Made by a program: the position numbers and the translations under genes | Origin: Gonocerus acuteangulatus | Lineage: Eukaryota; Arthropoda; Insecta; Hemiptera; Coreidae | DNA: 64,000 bases | NCBI GenBank assembly: GCA_946811695.1 | Contig: OX328126.1 | Location: 8,644,361-8,708,360, forward strand | Reading direction: 5' to 3' | Shown here: positions 10,380-21,063 of the stretch, piece after piece | Numbering within the stretch: the stretch's first letter is position 1 | Layout: the number at the start of each line of letters is the position of its first letter | The notes under the pieces: model-generated | What the model saw: the letters and a program-made list of their open reading frames with translations, nothing else | Database searches by the model: none | Told to the model about the DNA's origin: nothing

Positions 10380-10660
10380 AAGTTGTCTTTTTGCATGTTT
10401 GTTCCACACCGTTTGACCGATTTGGACCAAACTTGGCACACAGGTAGGTCTTGATACGGGGAGTGTCATGGGCTAGGTCAAAATCGTGTATCGGCTGTTT
10501 GTGTGTATGTTTGTACCTTACACAAATTGACACCGTTTGACCGATTTTGACCAAATTTGGCACACAGGTAGGTCTTGCTAAGAGGAGTGTCATAGGCTAG
10601 GTCAAAATCGCCTAGGACTCACAGTTCGGAGGTCACGGGTTCGAAACTGTGAACCCAAAT
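10380..10660 (+). repeat. Two tandem Helitron-type CCGTTTGACCGAT blocks
   Basis: Two imperfect copies of about 115 bp (near 10400 and 10515), each with CACCGTTTGACCGATTT, GGCACACAGGTAGGTC and CTAGGTCAAAATCG. The same block is in the short Helitron at 7755. A GGTTCGAAACT sequence at about 10639 resembles a Pol III B box but no tRNA shape is visible. Confidence 0.6.
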
Positions 10661-10939
10661 AGTTGCGGATTTTCGTTATTAGATTTTAGTATTACTTATT
10701 TGGTTTCTAATTTATTCATTTATTATTTATTTACAAACTTATTTATTTACATTTATTATTTATTTACAAACTTTATTTATTAAGTTATGTTATTAACTTA
10801 CATAACAAGGACCTACATTCGTGTAATTAGTAGTTTACTACATGTAAAGTTACAATTAATTTTTCCAAAATTGCTAAACTACGAAACACGTTAACTACTA
10901 ACTACAAACTAGAAATAATGTAGTCCTAGAGCAGGTTTT

Positions 10940-12890
10940 TTTTTTTTGCAAAAGAATATTGCCCAAAAATAGTGTTTTATTCAGAAGCCAACTATGTAAA
11001 AAAATTGCAAATAATGGCAATTTTACAATGACTAATAAATAAGGCAGACACTTTTATGGGGGTTAAAATGTAAATTGAAAAAAAGAAAAAAGTCCGACTC
11101 GCAGGAACTGCGTCATCTTAGCGCGGTTACGTACATCTCGAAGAAATGGAATAGATTAGCATCACAAATCACAGGAAACTGACAGTAGCCAACTTACACA
11201 GAAGCGGATAATTCTTAATCTGTATAAGTCAATACAATTATGTTCTGAAAATGTACTTACTCTTCGACTACTGCTGAGAAGGCTCTATTCTAAACAACCA
11301 AAAATTCGTTGTCATTTTAAGTATCTTGTTTTACTAGCAAATTCGTTTTACTGTTATAATCAACTGTAAATATGTGCTTAATGGCGAATAAAATTCCATT
11401 CTGTCGTGGGTTGAATCTTTCTATAAAATAAGAAATAACGATAACTTCAGATGGAGGCTATGAGGAAGGTTATATAGACAGCAGAATTCAAAACAAAATA
11501 TGTCATCATGATTAGCCACTGCCATCTTGATTACCACAGCCACTCCAAACTTATTATTACCAACACCTCTCACCGTTTCTTAGCTTATTTTACTACTATT
11601 CTAATTATACTGATAAATGCAATTTAAAACAAGAAACAACCAATTAAAAAGTGAGATAAACAAAGAGAAAACCCCTTTCAAAACAAAAAACAAACATTTT
11701 TTACGTTTTAAGCGCTTATATCTCTGATTGACGTTGCCCCATCGAATATTGCTTCAGAACCTTTTTTGTAGAGAATTTAGTAGGCATTCGAATGGTTGCC
11801 TTCCACTTATCACGATTTCCCTACCGTTATCGAGATATTTACGAAAAATATATGAAGATCCGAAAACTATTCATGTCTATTAATAATTTTTTTTTTCGCA
11901 TACTTCCTTACCTCCAAATATAACCAAAATTTAAACATCTTAGTTAGGATTAATTTCCAAGTTGTAGAAAATATTTCAATTGAATCCCGCGATTCTAAGT
12001 ACTCACAAAAATATAATGACTTACAAAAACATTGATTCCACTTTTCTCAGGAACGGTTACAGATATGGTTATGGCCTTATAAATGGTTTCATTCGTTTTC
12101 TTATGTTAAGAAACCTATAAAACAAGTACCTGCAAGCATATAAATTCAAAAACGTAAACGTTAAGATTTTTTTTGTGCGAATTTCGCCCCAAACACTATC
12201 TTCTGATAGGCGGATTCTGCTGGTTAACGAACTTGACCTTTCAAATTAGACGACAGATTTTTTTACCAAATTTTGTTAAAATCGGACCATTTTTTAGCTT
12301 GCTAGAGCGCGAACAGACAAGCATATATACAAATATATATATATAAATTTGGGCCACCTATATTTTCGTGATCTATAAGGTCTGAAACGTGAAAGTTTCT
12401 AGTCGGCACTTCCGGATTGCGTCATGAGGTCAACCTCATAAGCGGGTTCTCCCTATGGAGATAGGGAGTAACCGCACTAAAAGTACCTAGTTTTAATTTT
12501 AAATGTTAAATGAAGAGCTTTATTCACGCTGCGATTTAAACAGCATCTTCAATAAACATAATTGAAAATAATTACAAAAGAGCAGACACTTTTGTGGGGT
12601 TTAATTATCAGGAAACATGAAAATAAATGTTGCCTATGATAGACTGCAAAAACACTGCGTGTAAGCGTAGAGTGTATGAGAGCACCGCGCAGTTGTGGTT
12701 GTTCTCTGCGCTCTCATTGGTTCTTGCTCACATGATCTTGTACAGCTGTCCCGGTTTAAATTAGAATAAAATCATCCCCCTTAAAAGTGTCTTATTCATT
12801 TTAATTTTTTCTTAATTTTACATAAAAGCTTCTGAATAAAACTCTATTTTAAGGATAATTTTTTTGCACCTTTCCCCTATGTGCAGTACC
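10940..12890. mobile_element. Inverted-repeat element carrying a HINE-A insertion
   Basis: The left part (TTTTATTCAGAAG, then CAGACACTTTTATGGGGGTT) reappears inverted at 12760-12890. A full family A element occupies 11089-12483. No coding sequence seen. A related end occurs near 26360. Confidence 0.5.
11089..12483 (+). mobile_element. HINE-like family A element, most complete copy
   Basis: Left end: AAAGTCCGACTCGCAGGAAC followed by a subterminal TTAGCGCGGTT. Right end: AACCGCACTAAAAG, nearly the reverse complement of that subterminal motif, preceded by a hairpin (CTCCCTA/TAGGGAG). A (TA)n tract lies about 130 bp from the 3' end. Asymmetric ends, a subterminal inverted repeat, a 3' hairpin and a nearby microsatellite are the hallmarks of Helentron-associated elements such as DINE-1. 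No target duplication and no proteins; a Helentron Rep/helicase would have to act in trans. Confidence 0.72.
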
Positions 12891-13035
12891 TGTTGTTCGA
12901 CAGTAAGTCTAGCCAACACATATTTACCTTCTTATCTACCCAAGAGGTACATTATAGCAAAATTTCAAGGTGCATAAAACACTTCATGAAAAGTTACCAG
13001 CTCTTGGACTTCTACATTTTCCTCAACTCGGTTAT
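12870..13035 (+). repeat. Dispersed repeat with inverted partner near 26.3 kb
   Basis: The stretch from CCCCTATGTGCAGTA to AGTTACCAGCTCTTGGAC is found inverted at about 26225-26350. It is non-coding in both places. Confidence 0.65.
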
Positions 13036-13560
13036 ATACTTACTAAGAAACTTGGAAGACATCTGATATTTTATAAGAATTTTTTTCTAAATATAATATT
13101 TTGTGTGTAACTAATATCGAAACATATATAGTCTTGGCACAATTCTTTATTAATATCACTATTGTTAGACTTTCCACAATAGATCTGTCGAGACAAATAA
13201 TATCTTTGAAACTAATTAGAAAACTATACCCTTGCCAGTTCATCTATTTTTGCTTTCGTGACGTTGAAATATTTTTTATAGCAATAACTGTCTATTTTCA
13301 TTTCTTGGCATTTAGTTTTAATATTTAATTTTTTGTAACCAAGGAAGCTTCGTCCAATTACCGTATATTTCGCTGATTGGTTTGGAGGGGGAGTGCGATA
13401 GCAAAATCTATTTTCATTTATAGTTTCACATCATCAGTGCTAGGATTGACGATGTAGCTCGAAGCAAGCCTTCTGTTGACTGCAATTATTAACCGCTCAT
13501 CTTGACAGAGTTAATTTTTTGTTGCCACAGAAGGACAATCATTAAATAATAATAAATAAA

Positions 13561-14008
13561 AAAACACGCGTCCGACTCGCAGGAATTGCGTCATCATCGC
13601 ACCGGATAGGTACGGTTAATATTTTGTGAAAGATGTCAACACCTTCACAAATCTCAAAGAAAAGCGATATTTCAGACGTCAAAATTTTCCAATTAGGCGA
13701 TGTCAATCGAAGAAATAAGTACTTAAAACTTCAAATGTGTTTGTTTTGTTCTTTTGAACGGGTTTTTGTCTTTGTTAAAATCACTAATTAATTTTTTTTT
13801 GTCTTATATTGGATTTATCTGTAAAATTAGTATTATAGTAAAAAAAAAAAAAAAAAAAAAATAATAATAAACAGTAAGCAATGTGTTTCTAGAGCGAACC
13901 TTGACAAGGCCAGGGAGTCATTTCTCTATGTGAGGTAGTGAGGTATGTACCCTTGCAACCGTGACCTATTTGGGGTCATAAATTACTTCATGAAAGGTAT
14001 AACCAAAA

Positions 14009-14054
<46 letters not shown>

Positions 14055-14150
14055 CTGTTTCTATTTCAACCTTTCCAAATGACATTAGGGATAAGAACGG
14101 AACCGCGCTAAGATGTTGCAGTTCCTGCGAGTGGGACTTTTTTTTTTGGC
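13561..14150 (-). mobile_element. HINE-like family A, minus-strand 5' part, facing another 5' end
   Basis: From 14150 leftward the minus strand reads the family A left end (GTCCCACTCGCAGGAAC, TTAGCGCGGTTCCG) and its interior. At 13561 a plus-strand left end (GTCCGACTCGCAGGAATTGC) faces it. The result is a TIR-like unit of two 5' ends with a (TA)n tract (14010-14052) inside, probably by insertion or deletion between neighbouring copies. Confidence 0.55.
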
Positions 14151-14370
14151 ATTGATGATTAAATAACTTGCATTCTAGAGGTTATGTTCTTAAGCAAATT
14201 GATATCCTAAATCATGATAAATCTTGGATGTATATCCAATCCCATGGTGAAGGGACAGGAGGAGGTAATCCTGTTTATGGTGAATCCCAGGGGCTGATTG
14301 TAATCATCTCCAGGGAGTTATGGATTGATTGGGGTTCGCGTGTGGGGTACCGCTACACCCCACAAGTTTG

Positions 14371-14508
14371 ATAACGTTGCCTAGGTAGCAGTATACTCCA
14401 TGATTACCTCCATGATAACGTTGCCTAGGTAGCGGTATACTCCATGATTACTTACCATGATAACGTTGCCTAGGTAACGGTATACTCCATGATTACTTAC
14501 CATGATAA
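14371..14508. repeat. 44-45-bp tandem repeat, 3 units
   Basis: Three units of TGATAACGTTGCCTAGGTA followed by CGGTATACTCCATGATTAC. Confidence 0.88.
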
Positions 14509-15055
14509 CAGGCCACTCTCCGTTTTCAGTTGTATCTTATCAACTGATAAAATAGATAAGGAAGGGTATGAAGTTAATGTAGAATTTTCTAAAAGTAATA
14601 TTACTTTCATTGAATGTTCAAAGAATAGCAACAATAGCAAGGCCAAACCCTCCACAGATGTTTATTTTGTCAAAGTTTTTTCAACTGAAACCCCCAAAAA
14701 ATACATAAAACTTGAAAACAAACAACTAACTTATCTAATATTTATAAGAAATATATAATAACAAATCTAATACAGGGTGATTCAGATCTAAGGAGCCAAA
14801 CTTTATGAATTGATTGTAGACATAATTTCCAAACCGAAAAGTTCATTTAAAGTATGGTCCGATTCTCGTCGGGAAAGCAGTTACGTCCAATTTTCTGTTG
14901 TTTTTTTTTTTAACGTAGATCTATTTTTTATTGAATAAGAAAGCATCGCTCAAAAACTGTTCAAGATAATTACATTTTAATTATGCCATCATAAAATAGA
15001 CACAATTTCTTTTAAGAAAAAGGTGATACAGGAAAAATTCTACATTTAGTAAGAA

Positions 15056-15916
15056 TTGAATCTATGCAAATTAAGCAAATTAACTACACAGGACTTATGT
15101 AACATAGCACATACACAGATATTACAAGATTGGCTAAATCACTGGTTACGGACAGACAACAAATTGAGAGAAATTAAAAACTCAATCAAAGCCTGGCATG
15201 ATAATGATTTGTCTTTAAATAGAAGAGACCAAGTTGTCCTGACCAGGCTAAGAATTGGACACTCACTTATAACACATTCATACCTAATGGAAAGACAAGA
15301 CAGACCCGTGTGCTCCCTGTGTAATGTTCCCCTGACGATAAAACACATACTCACAGACTGCAGAAGACTAGACAATTTACTCATGCCGCACGACTTACAC
15401 ACATTACTCGCAGAAGGTAGCCCACACATCAACAGTATACTACAGTATTTAAAGAACAATAATTTATACAAAAAAATCTAGACAATCTCCCTTCTTCTCC
15501 TTGTGCTTTCGATTTTAATAGTTTACTTTAATAACCTATAGATCTGATTTAATTAAGCTAATGTACCTTATTTTAGTTAGTTTGTGTTTTATATTTTTAT
15601 TGTAACTGCAAATGAATTTAGGTTTATATTTGTATTTTTTATCTTTATTCATAAGAATCTTGTGGTATATGCATGTATGTGTATATATGCTATATTTTGT
15701 GTATATATGTATATATATATATATATATATATTACATATATGTGTGTATAATGTTTGTATATATATGTATATATCTTATTTAAGTATAAATGTAAATTGT
15801 ATCAACGTCAACAAAGTGTAAAAAAATTGTATATATTTAATAATCTGTATTAGGGCTCATAGCCATAGTTGCGGAGATCTTATAATGAAATAAATAAAAA
15901 AAAAAAAAAAAAAAAA
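15056..15916 (+). pseudogene. I-group LINE tail: ORF2 C-terminus, 3' UTR and poly(A)
   Basis: An open segment of about 140 codons carries the C-terminal signature of I/Jockey-group ORF2: W.....KLREIK, then RRDQVVLTRLRIGHSLITHS, then a zinc-knuckle-like CSLCNVPLTIKHILTDC. This lies downstream of RNase H in full elements and probably helps bind RNA. The stop near 15481 is followed by an AT-rich 3' UTR and a poly(A) run at 15895-15916. RT and RNase H are absent: a 5'-truncated insertion, as target-primed reverse transcription often leaves. No ATG fits the start, consistent with truncation. Confidence 0.85.
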
Positions 15917-16309
15917 TATGTGTAGAATCACCTCCTAGAGTTTGGCTACTTAGACCTTACTTAGAATCTTACTGTATAAACATTTATTTGTTGGTGTTCC
16001 GCTTTATGGCGATGTACATACTGTATAAACAGCAACATGAAAACGACATCGCCTATCCCAGAATCACAATACAAACCATTTATTTTTAAAAGCTAAAAAA
16101 ATTATAAAAGTGCAACTAAATAAATGGTAAGATTTTGGCTCAGTGATCTACAGAACCCAGTTGATTTTCTGTTGGTCCAGAATTTGAATCTCATGCGAGA
16201 ACTGAAAGATTTTATGTTCTAGTATTATCACGGAGCAATATGGCTGTCGAACTCATTCCCTATACTTAAATTGTCTCGACAAACTAAAAATAATTCAAAA
16301 GGCTAGAAG

Positions 16310-16545
16310 CAGAAAAGGAGTTATAGGCACCAAGAAATAAGAAGTACACATATTCTGGGAGAGACGGGTTGCACAGAAATAGTAAACAAGATCAACTTAC
16401 AAAAATAGAAATGGGCTGGACACCTTATCAGGACATCAGACAATGGATGGATGAAGATTACGACACTCTGAAAACCCCTTCATGGAATTAGGAATAGAGG
16501 AAGACCTTTTCTACGGGCCCCTGAGGGGCAGATACTACAGGGGTT
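16310..16545 (+). pseudogene. RTE-like LINE ORF2 C-terminal remnant, plus SINE-2 tail fragment
   Basis: A broken reading contains KWAGHLIRTSDNGW followed by GIRNRGRP. The pattern KWAGH...R..DNRW...RGRP is the tail of many RTE/BovB-type and related LINE reverse transcriptases. At least two in-frame stops occur. Immediately after it (16512-16545) lies CCCTGAGGGGCAGATACTAC, the 3' end of SINE-2. Both are short relics. Confidence 0.6.
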
Positions 16546-16857
16546 AGTCGCCATAGCAACGGAACCCTCGTGTACCATAGTCCGGACGTAGCCGAAGCGT
16601 TACAGTTTTAGCGTCTTACTAGCCCATAGCTAAGACGTATCCATGCCAATAATGTTGTAATTTGTCAGTTATTTCATGCCCCCTCACCTCATCCTGTACA
16701 ATATAATATCCTATAAGAAACACTGTACTGTGTTGCCATATCCATAGACTTGTCAGAATAACTTCCATGCTTTCTTTGGAACAGTAATTAATCAGATCAT
16801 ATCTTGAAATGATAAATCTTGTAAGGCTTCCGAAAGGTGACCATCCAATACCTAATC

Positions 16858-16964
16858 TCTCACTGATTGAGTTACCTCACCAATCCGTGGGTGAAGGATG
16901 AAGAACCATCTCACTGATTGAGTTACCTCACCAATCCGTGGGTGAAGGATGAAGAACCATCTCA
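16858..16964. repeat. 54-bp tandem duplication
   Basis: Two identical copies starting CTCACTGATTGAGTTACC. Exact identity suggests a recent duplication or an assembly artefact. Confidence 0.9.
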
Positions 16965-17104
16965 CAAGCCCCTAGATTGAGGATATCATCAGCACTGTGA
17001 GGTTTCAAAGACTTCATCATCGTCTTCTTTCAGAAAATAATCCAAAGAAGAAGGCTTAGATGGTGAAAATTAAAACTGATATTAACCCATTTATTTCGGT
17101 TAAT

Positions 17105-17410
17105 ATCAGGTATAGGATAAAATCAATGAAATACTAGCTCCTTGACAGTTGCAACAGGATTTTCTTCTACAGTAGCCTGCAGGAGTTGGTCGTCAAGCTC
17201 TGTTGCTAGACCTGTACGAGGCTAGTCTTCAAGCTTGCGGTTTGTCGCTCGAAATCGTTCAAACCACCGCTCCACTTGTCACTCACTAATGACATTTTCG
17301 CCATATATTTCGACAAGTTTTCGATAAGTTGATGCAGCATTTTTTCCATTATCGAATTCCCAAAGCACAACATGGCGTTTGTGGTGTCTTGGGAGATCCA
17401 TTTCAAATAA
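17105..17410 (-). pseudogene. mariner transposase N-terminal fragment
   Basis: In one minus-strand frame I read KRHVVLWEFDNGKNAA, YRKLVEIYGENVISE, a stop, QVERWFERFRATN, KLED, a stop, PRTG and then LATELDDQLLQA. This is the helix-turn-helix DNA-binding head of mariner transposases (the usual pattern is ...LLYEF..GK.AAE......FGE..V....Q.WF.KFR....LED.PR.GRP). Two internal stops and absence of the DDD catalytic half make it a pseudogene. The TGA between SE and QVER could be a decayed CGA. Confidence 0.82.
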
Positions 17411-17697
17411 AATTTCAGCACAGAATAAATAAGTTTCACCAACTAAAACATGATGAATAAAAGTGTATTTAATGTTATAATAATCAAAAAATAAATTGAT
17501 AAGGAGGGAAAATAAAAAGACAGAATATTGAAAACCCTGACGAGTTATTTTTCCTCAAAAAATAAAGATTTGAAAATGACTTCCCAAAAAATCTCCGGTT
17601 CCTGTTCCTAGAGACATTTGTCAATAGAAACAGTTGTTAGATTGCTTTGATCTTTCGTAAAAATGTAAACATGTAAAAAATGTAAAATGAAATTTCT

Positions 17698-17841
17698 AAG
17701 CGAAGCAACATTTTAGGCGCCCAACAGGAAACTGACAGCATCCTAAGCGAAGCAACATTTTAGGCGCCCAACAGGAAACTGACAGCATCCTAAGCGAAGC
17801 AACATTTTAGGCGCCCAACAGGAAACTGACAGCATCCTAAG
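17698..17841. repeat. 47-48-bp tandem repeat, 3 units
   Basis: Three near-identical units: AAGCGAAGCAACATTTTAGG, then CGCCCAACAGGAAACTGACA, then GCATCCT. Confidence 0.9.
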
Positions 17842-17849
17842 CGCAAATT

Positions 17850-18744
17850 ACCGATTTCCCTAAATAAGGCCGTTCTATCAAAAATTGCATTTGTAGAAAA
17901 TTTAATAAGCTCTCAGATGGATGTTTTATATCTACATACTATGATTTCCCAAGCGGTTTCGAAATGTATAAGAAAATATCCAAAAAAATCAAATAAAGTT
18001 GTTTTCCCCCCAAACTTTTGGAAAACGGTTATAGTTAAGGCCTTCTGAATGGTTGCATTAGATTTCTCACGTCCAATTACTCATAAATAGTGTCCTCAGA
18101 AGCCTAGAAATGCAAAAACGTAAGCGCCAAGGTTTTTGTCAAGCAAATTTCGCCCAAAAAACATGTTCCGGTGGACGGATTCTGCTGGTTTTTCAGCTTG
18201 ACCTTTCAAATCCTACAAAGTATTTTTGTACCAAATCCCATTAAAATTGGCCGCTTTTTAAACCTGCTAGATAGCTAACAGACAAATATACAGGGTGGTC
18301 CCGAAAGAAATCGCCATATTTGAGGGGCGTGTACGCCGACTAAGTTGAATGCTATCAATTTTTACCTGCATTATTTCCCTAGATATTGGGGTTTCCATGT
18401 ATTTTGGTCTAAACGCTAGTTTTTGGCCATTTTTGTGCTATTTGTCGTTCAGGCCATAGGGAACATTTAATTCTGATAAAATTTTCAAAATCTGCATCAA
18501 ATTTCCTATAAGATCTCATGTACCTTGTGCAAACATTTCACAACAAAATTCACAGTAGCCACCCAAACAAATAACTTAGCACGAAATAAAGTTTTTTTTT
18601 TATTTTTAATATTCCACTGTAAGATAGAGATATAAGGGTTCTGGAAGGTTAAAATTTCTAGTCGGCACTTCTGGATTGCGTCATGAAGTCAACCACATAA
18701 GCTGGTTTCCTCTCAATGGAAGGAGGGAGGAACCGCGGTAAAAG
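17850..18744 (+). mobile_element. HINE-like family A element, with an inserted CAGGGTGGTCC segment
   Basis: 17850-18290 matches the interior of the family A copy at 11089 (GGATTCTGCTGGTT, TTGACCTTTCAAAT, TTAAAATTGG). 18620-18744 matches its right end (TTTCTAGTCGGCACTTC, GCGTCATGAAGTCAACC, AACCGCGGTAAAAG). Between them about 325 bp starting ACAGGGTGGTCCCGAAAG is foreign; similar CAGGGTG starts occur at the ends of several DNA transposons but I find no matching other end. Confidence 0.6.
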
Positions 18745-19830
18745 TAAAAAATCGTCACATTTATTATTGCGAGCAATTTTATTTCGGAGTAAGAGAATGT
18801 TAACGGATAAAAGAAAACCATTTCATTGTAAAATGCTTACACAAATATAAAAAGAATGTGGTTTACAATAGTTCAATGCTGGATACTCTAAATAGATTGC
18901 TATATAAACTAAAACGTTGGAAGTTGCCATAGAATTAATAGGAAAATATATATTAAAATTGAAAACCTTTTAAGGAATAATTCCGACTATAAAACCAGTG
19001 ACAGAAACCATTATGGCCCTAGTGAAAAAGGGAAGACGAACTACCTCATTAAAGGGGTGTAAATAGCCCGCCAAAAACCCCCGAGGAGAGAAGAGACGAT
19101 TTAGAGCTGTCAGTCAGCCATTGTGAGAGAGAAGAGGGCGTTCGTGAACGAGGAGTTCAAACCGAGCAAGCAAGGAGGTAGGAACCAACGATACTAGCGG
19201 ACCCTCATTAAAACACCAAGCAGAGAAATGGCGCACTGCTGTTGGCGTGTCTGCTCTCTACTTTCTTATCTCTTATACACTCTACGTCACTAATGATCTC
19301 CTTTTTCCTCTATTTATTTCTTTATAGTACTTTTTTTAAAAAAAAATAAAAAATCTTTTCATATTCAAAAATACTCCTCTTCCTTGGTTTGACTATTGTC
19401 ACCTCTAGGTATTCATTCCCTAGAGAAGGAGGTGATTATTACTTTTTATTATCGTGCATAAATAAGTGCAGTCTTTTTAAAATCATTATCTAGGGCTTTT
19501 CAAATTAAATACCGCTTCCGAACTCAATTAAAAGATAAAAGAAACTAAAGAAAAGCATAAACTTTCTGAATAAAATCATAAAACTCAATGAAAGACATTC
19601 ACGATCTTCTAGAATAATAAGACCTAACAACTTCTTTTTTAAATTTATTAACAAAAAGTCACTTCTTCCTCCACAGATTGGTTAATTAAGAAAATAAAGT
19701 AACAAGTAGTTATTAATGAAATACAACACGAAAAGAATTTGTAGAATTTGCTTCTTGTATTCATTCATTAAGAAAAAAAAATTAATTGAATGTTCCAACT
19801 TATACAAAACATTACAAGCTCACAAGAAAA
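18745..19830. other. Unassigned region
   Basis: AT-rich. 19060-19270 is slightly richer in purines and GC and holds no recognisable protein. Nothing repeated elsewhere. Confidence 0.4.
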
Positions 19831-20727
19831 AAGTCCGTCACGCAGGAGCTGCATAACTAAGCACTTTCCTCAGAATTTGGGTAGTGTAGACTGCTTTCCA
19901 GAACAATTTGCTTAAAATATCCTACATAAATAAAATAAAAACGTGAATAGTTCTCTTTTTGTAATGAGTAACTGATCAATTATTAATTTGCATCCAGAGT
20001 TATGTTTACACATGGTACCTACTACACTACGTAATAAATACAAAAATCCTCATATTATCGTATTTTGATCTAACGCAGGAACAGGATACAGTCACTCTAG
20101 TGGTAGAAAGCGCTCCTTGCGGCGGCTTTGTGAACCTACGTCTGCCGGCTTTTCTATTCAAATATATTACAAATTAAACCCCCGCTTTCCGATTGACCGA
20201 TTCAGCTCATTTTTACAACACTTCTTTCTCATTACCCACGACGTATACAGCGTTTCGTTACAATACAGCAGAAATTACGACCGGTATGAGTATATTAGGA
20301 ATTTGGGTCCGGAGTAAACCCCCCCTTCTAATGAACCGATTTAGTTTCTTTTTACAACGCATATTTACCTGTAGATTACCACTACGAATACCGAGTTTCG
20401 TCGAAATATACCAAAAATCACGGCTGGTAGTGGCGAATTGGTATTGTGGGTCCGGAGTAAACCCCCCCTTCTAATGAACCGATTTAGTTCATTTTTATAT
20501 CTCACTTTTCTCTCTATATTAACACTACGAATACCAAGTTTCGTTGAAATATAACAAATATTACGGCTGACATAGTCAAATAAGTGTTTTGGGTTCGGGG
20601 TAAACCCCCCCTTCCGGTGGACCGACTTTGGTGGTTAACGAACTCATTCAATCGTTTGCTAATCGAATGCTATATACCAAGTTTCGTGACGAAAAAACAA
20701 AAACTCTGGCCGCTATCGTGTTAACAG

Positions 20728-20784
<57 letters not shown>

Positions 20785-20928
20785 TATGTATATATATATA
20801 TAAATTTTAACGGGGGTCATTTTCGGTGTTTACTAGGTAGGATCGATAAAGATTTGAAGAAATTTTTAAAAAATTCCGTCATGAGTCCAACCTCAATAGC
20901 TACTTTCCTTCGGAGGAAAGTGCTAAAA
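19831..20928 (+). mobile_element. HINE-like family B element, full length, copy B1
   Basis: Left end AAGTCCGTCACGCAGGAGCT with subterminal AGCACTTTCCTC. Right end GAGGAAAGTGCTAAAAG, the reverse complement of that motif. The last 28 bases also contain a perfect local hairpin (ACTTTCCT, loop TCGG, AGGAAAGT), so the terminal strand can pair locally or with the left end. The body has imperfect tandem blocks around AAACCCCCCTTCTAATGAACC and a (TA)n tract (about 20731-20781) followed by GGGGGTCATTTTCGGTG. No protein. Other copies: 26942-28448 and 51796-52716. Confidence 0.78.
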
Positions 20929-21063
20929 GTGAGCGGTTAAAAGCAGACACTAAATTACGATAAATTAAAAATACAACGAACGCCTAGACAAATGAGCACT
21001 TTTCAATAACTTAAGAAGTTACTTTAACCATTCTTCGAATAGAATTTCTATAAAAAAGAGACC

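Noticed and set aside
20628..20810. Small open frames with long IYIYIY runs (also near 29.1, 29.5, 31.6, 39.1 and 52.5 kb)
   Set aside because: Translations of (TA)n microsatellites.
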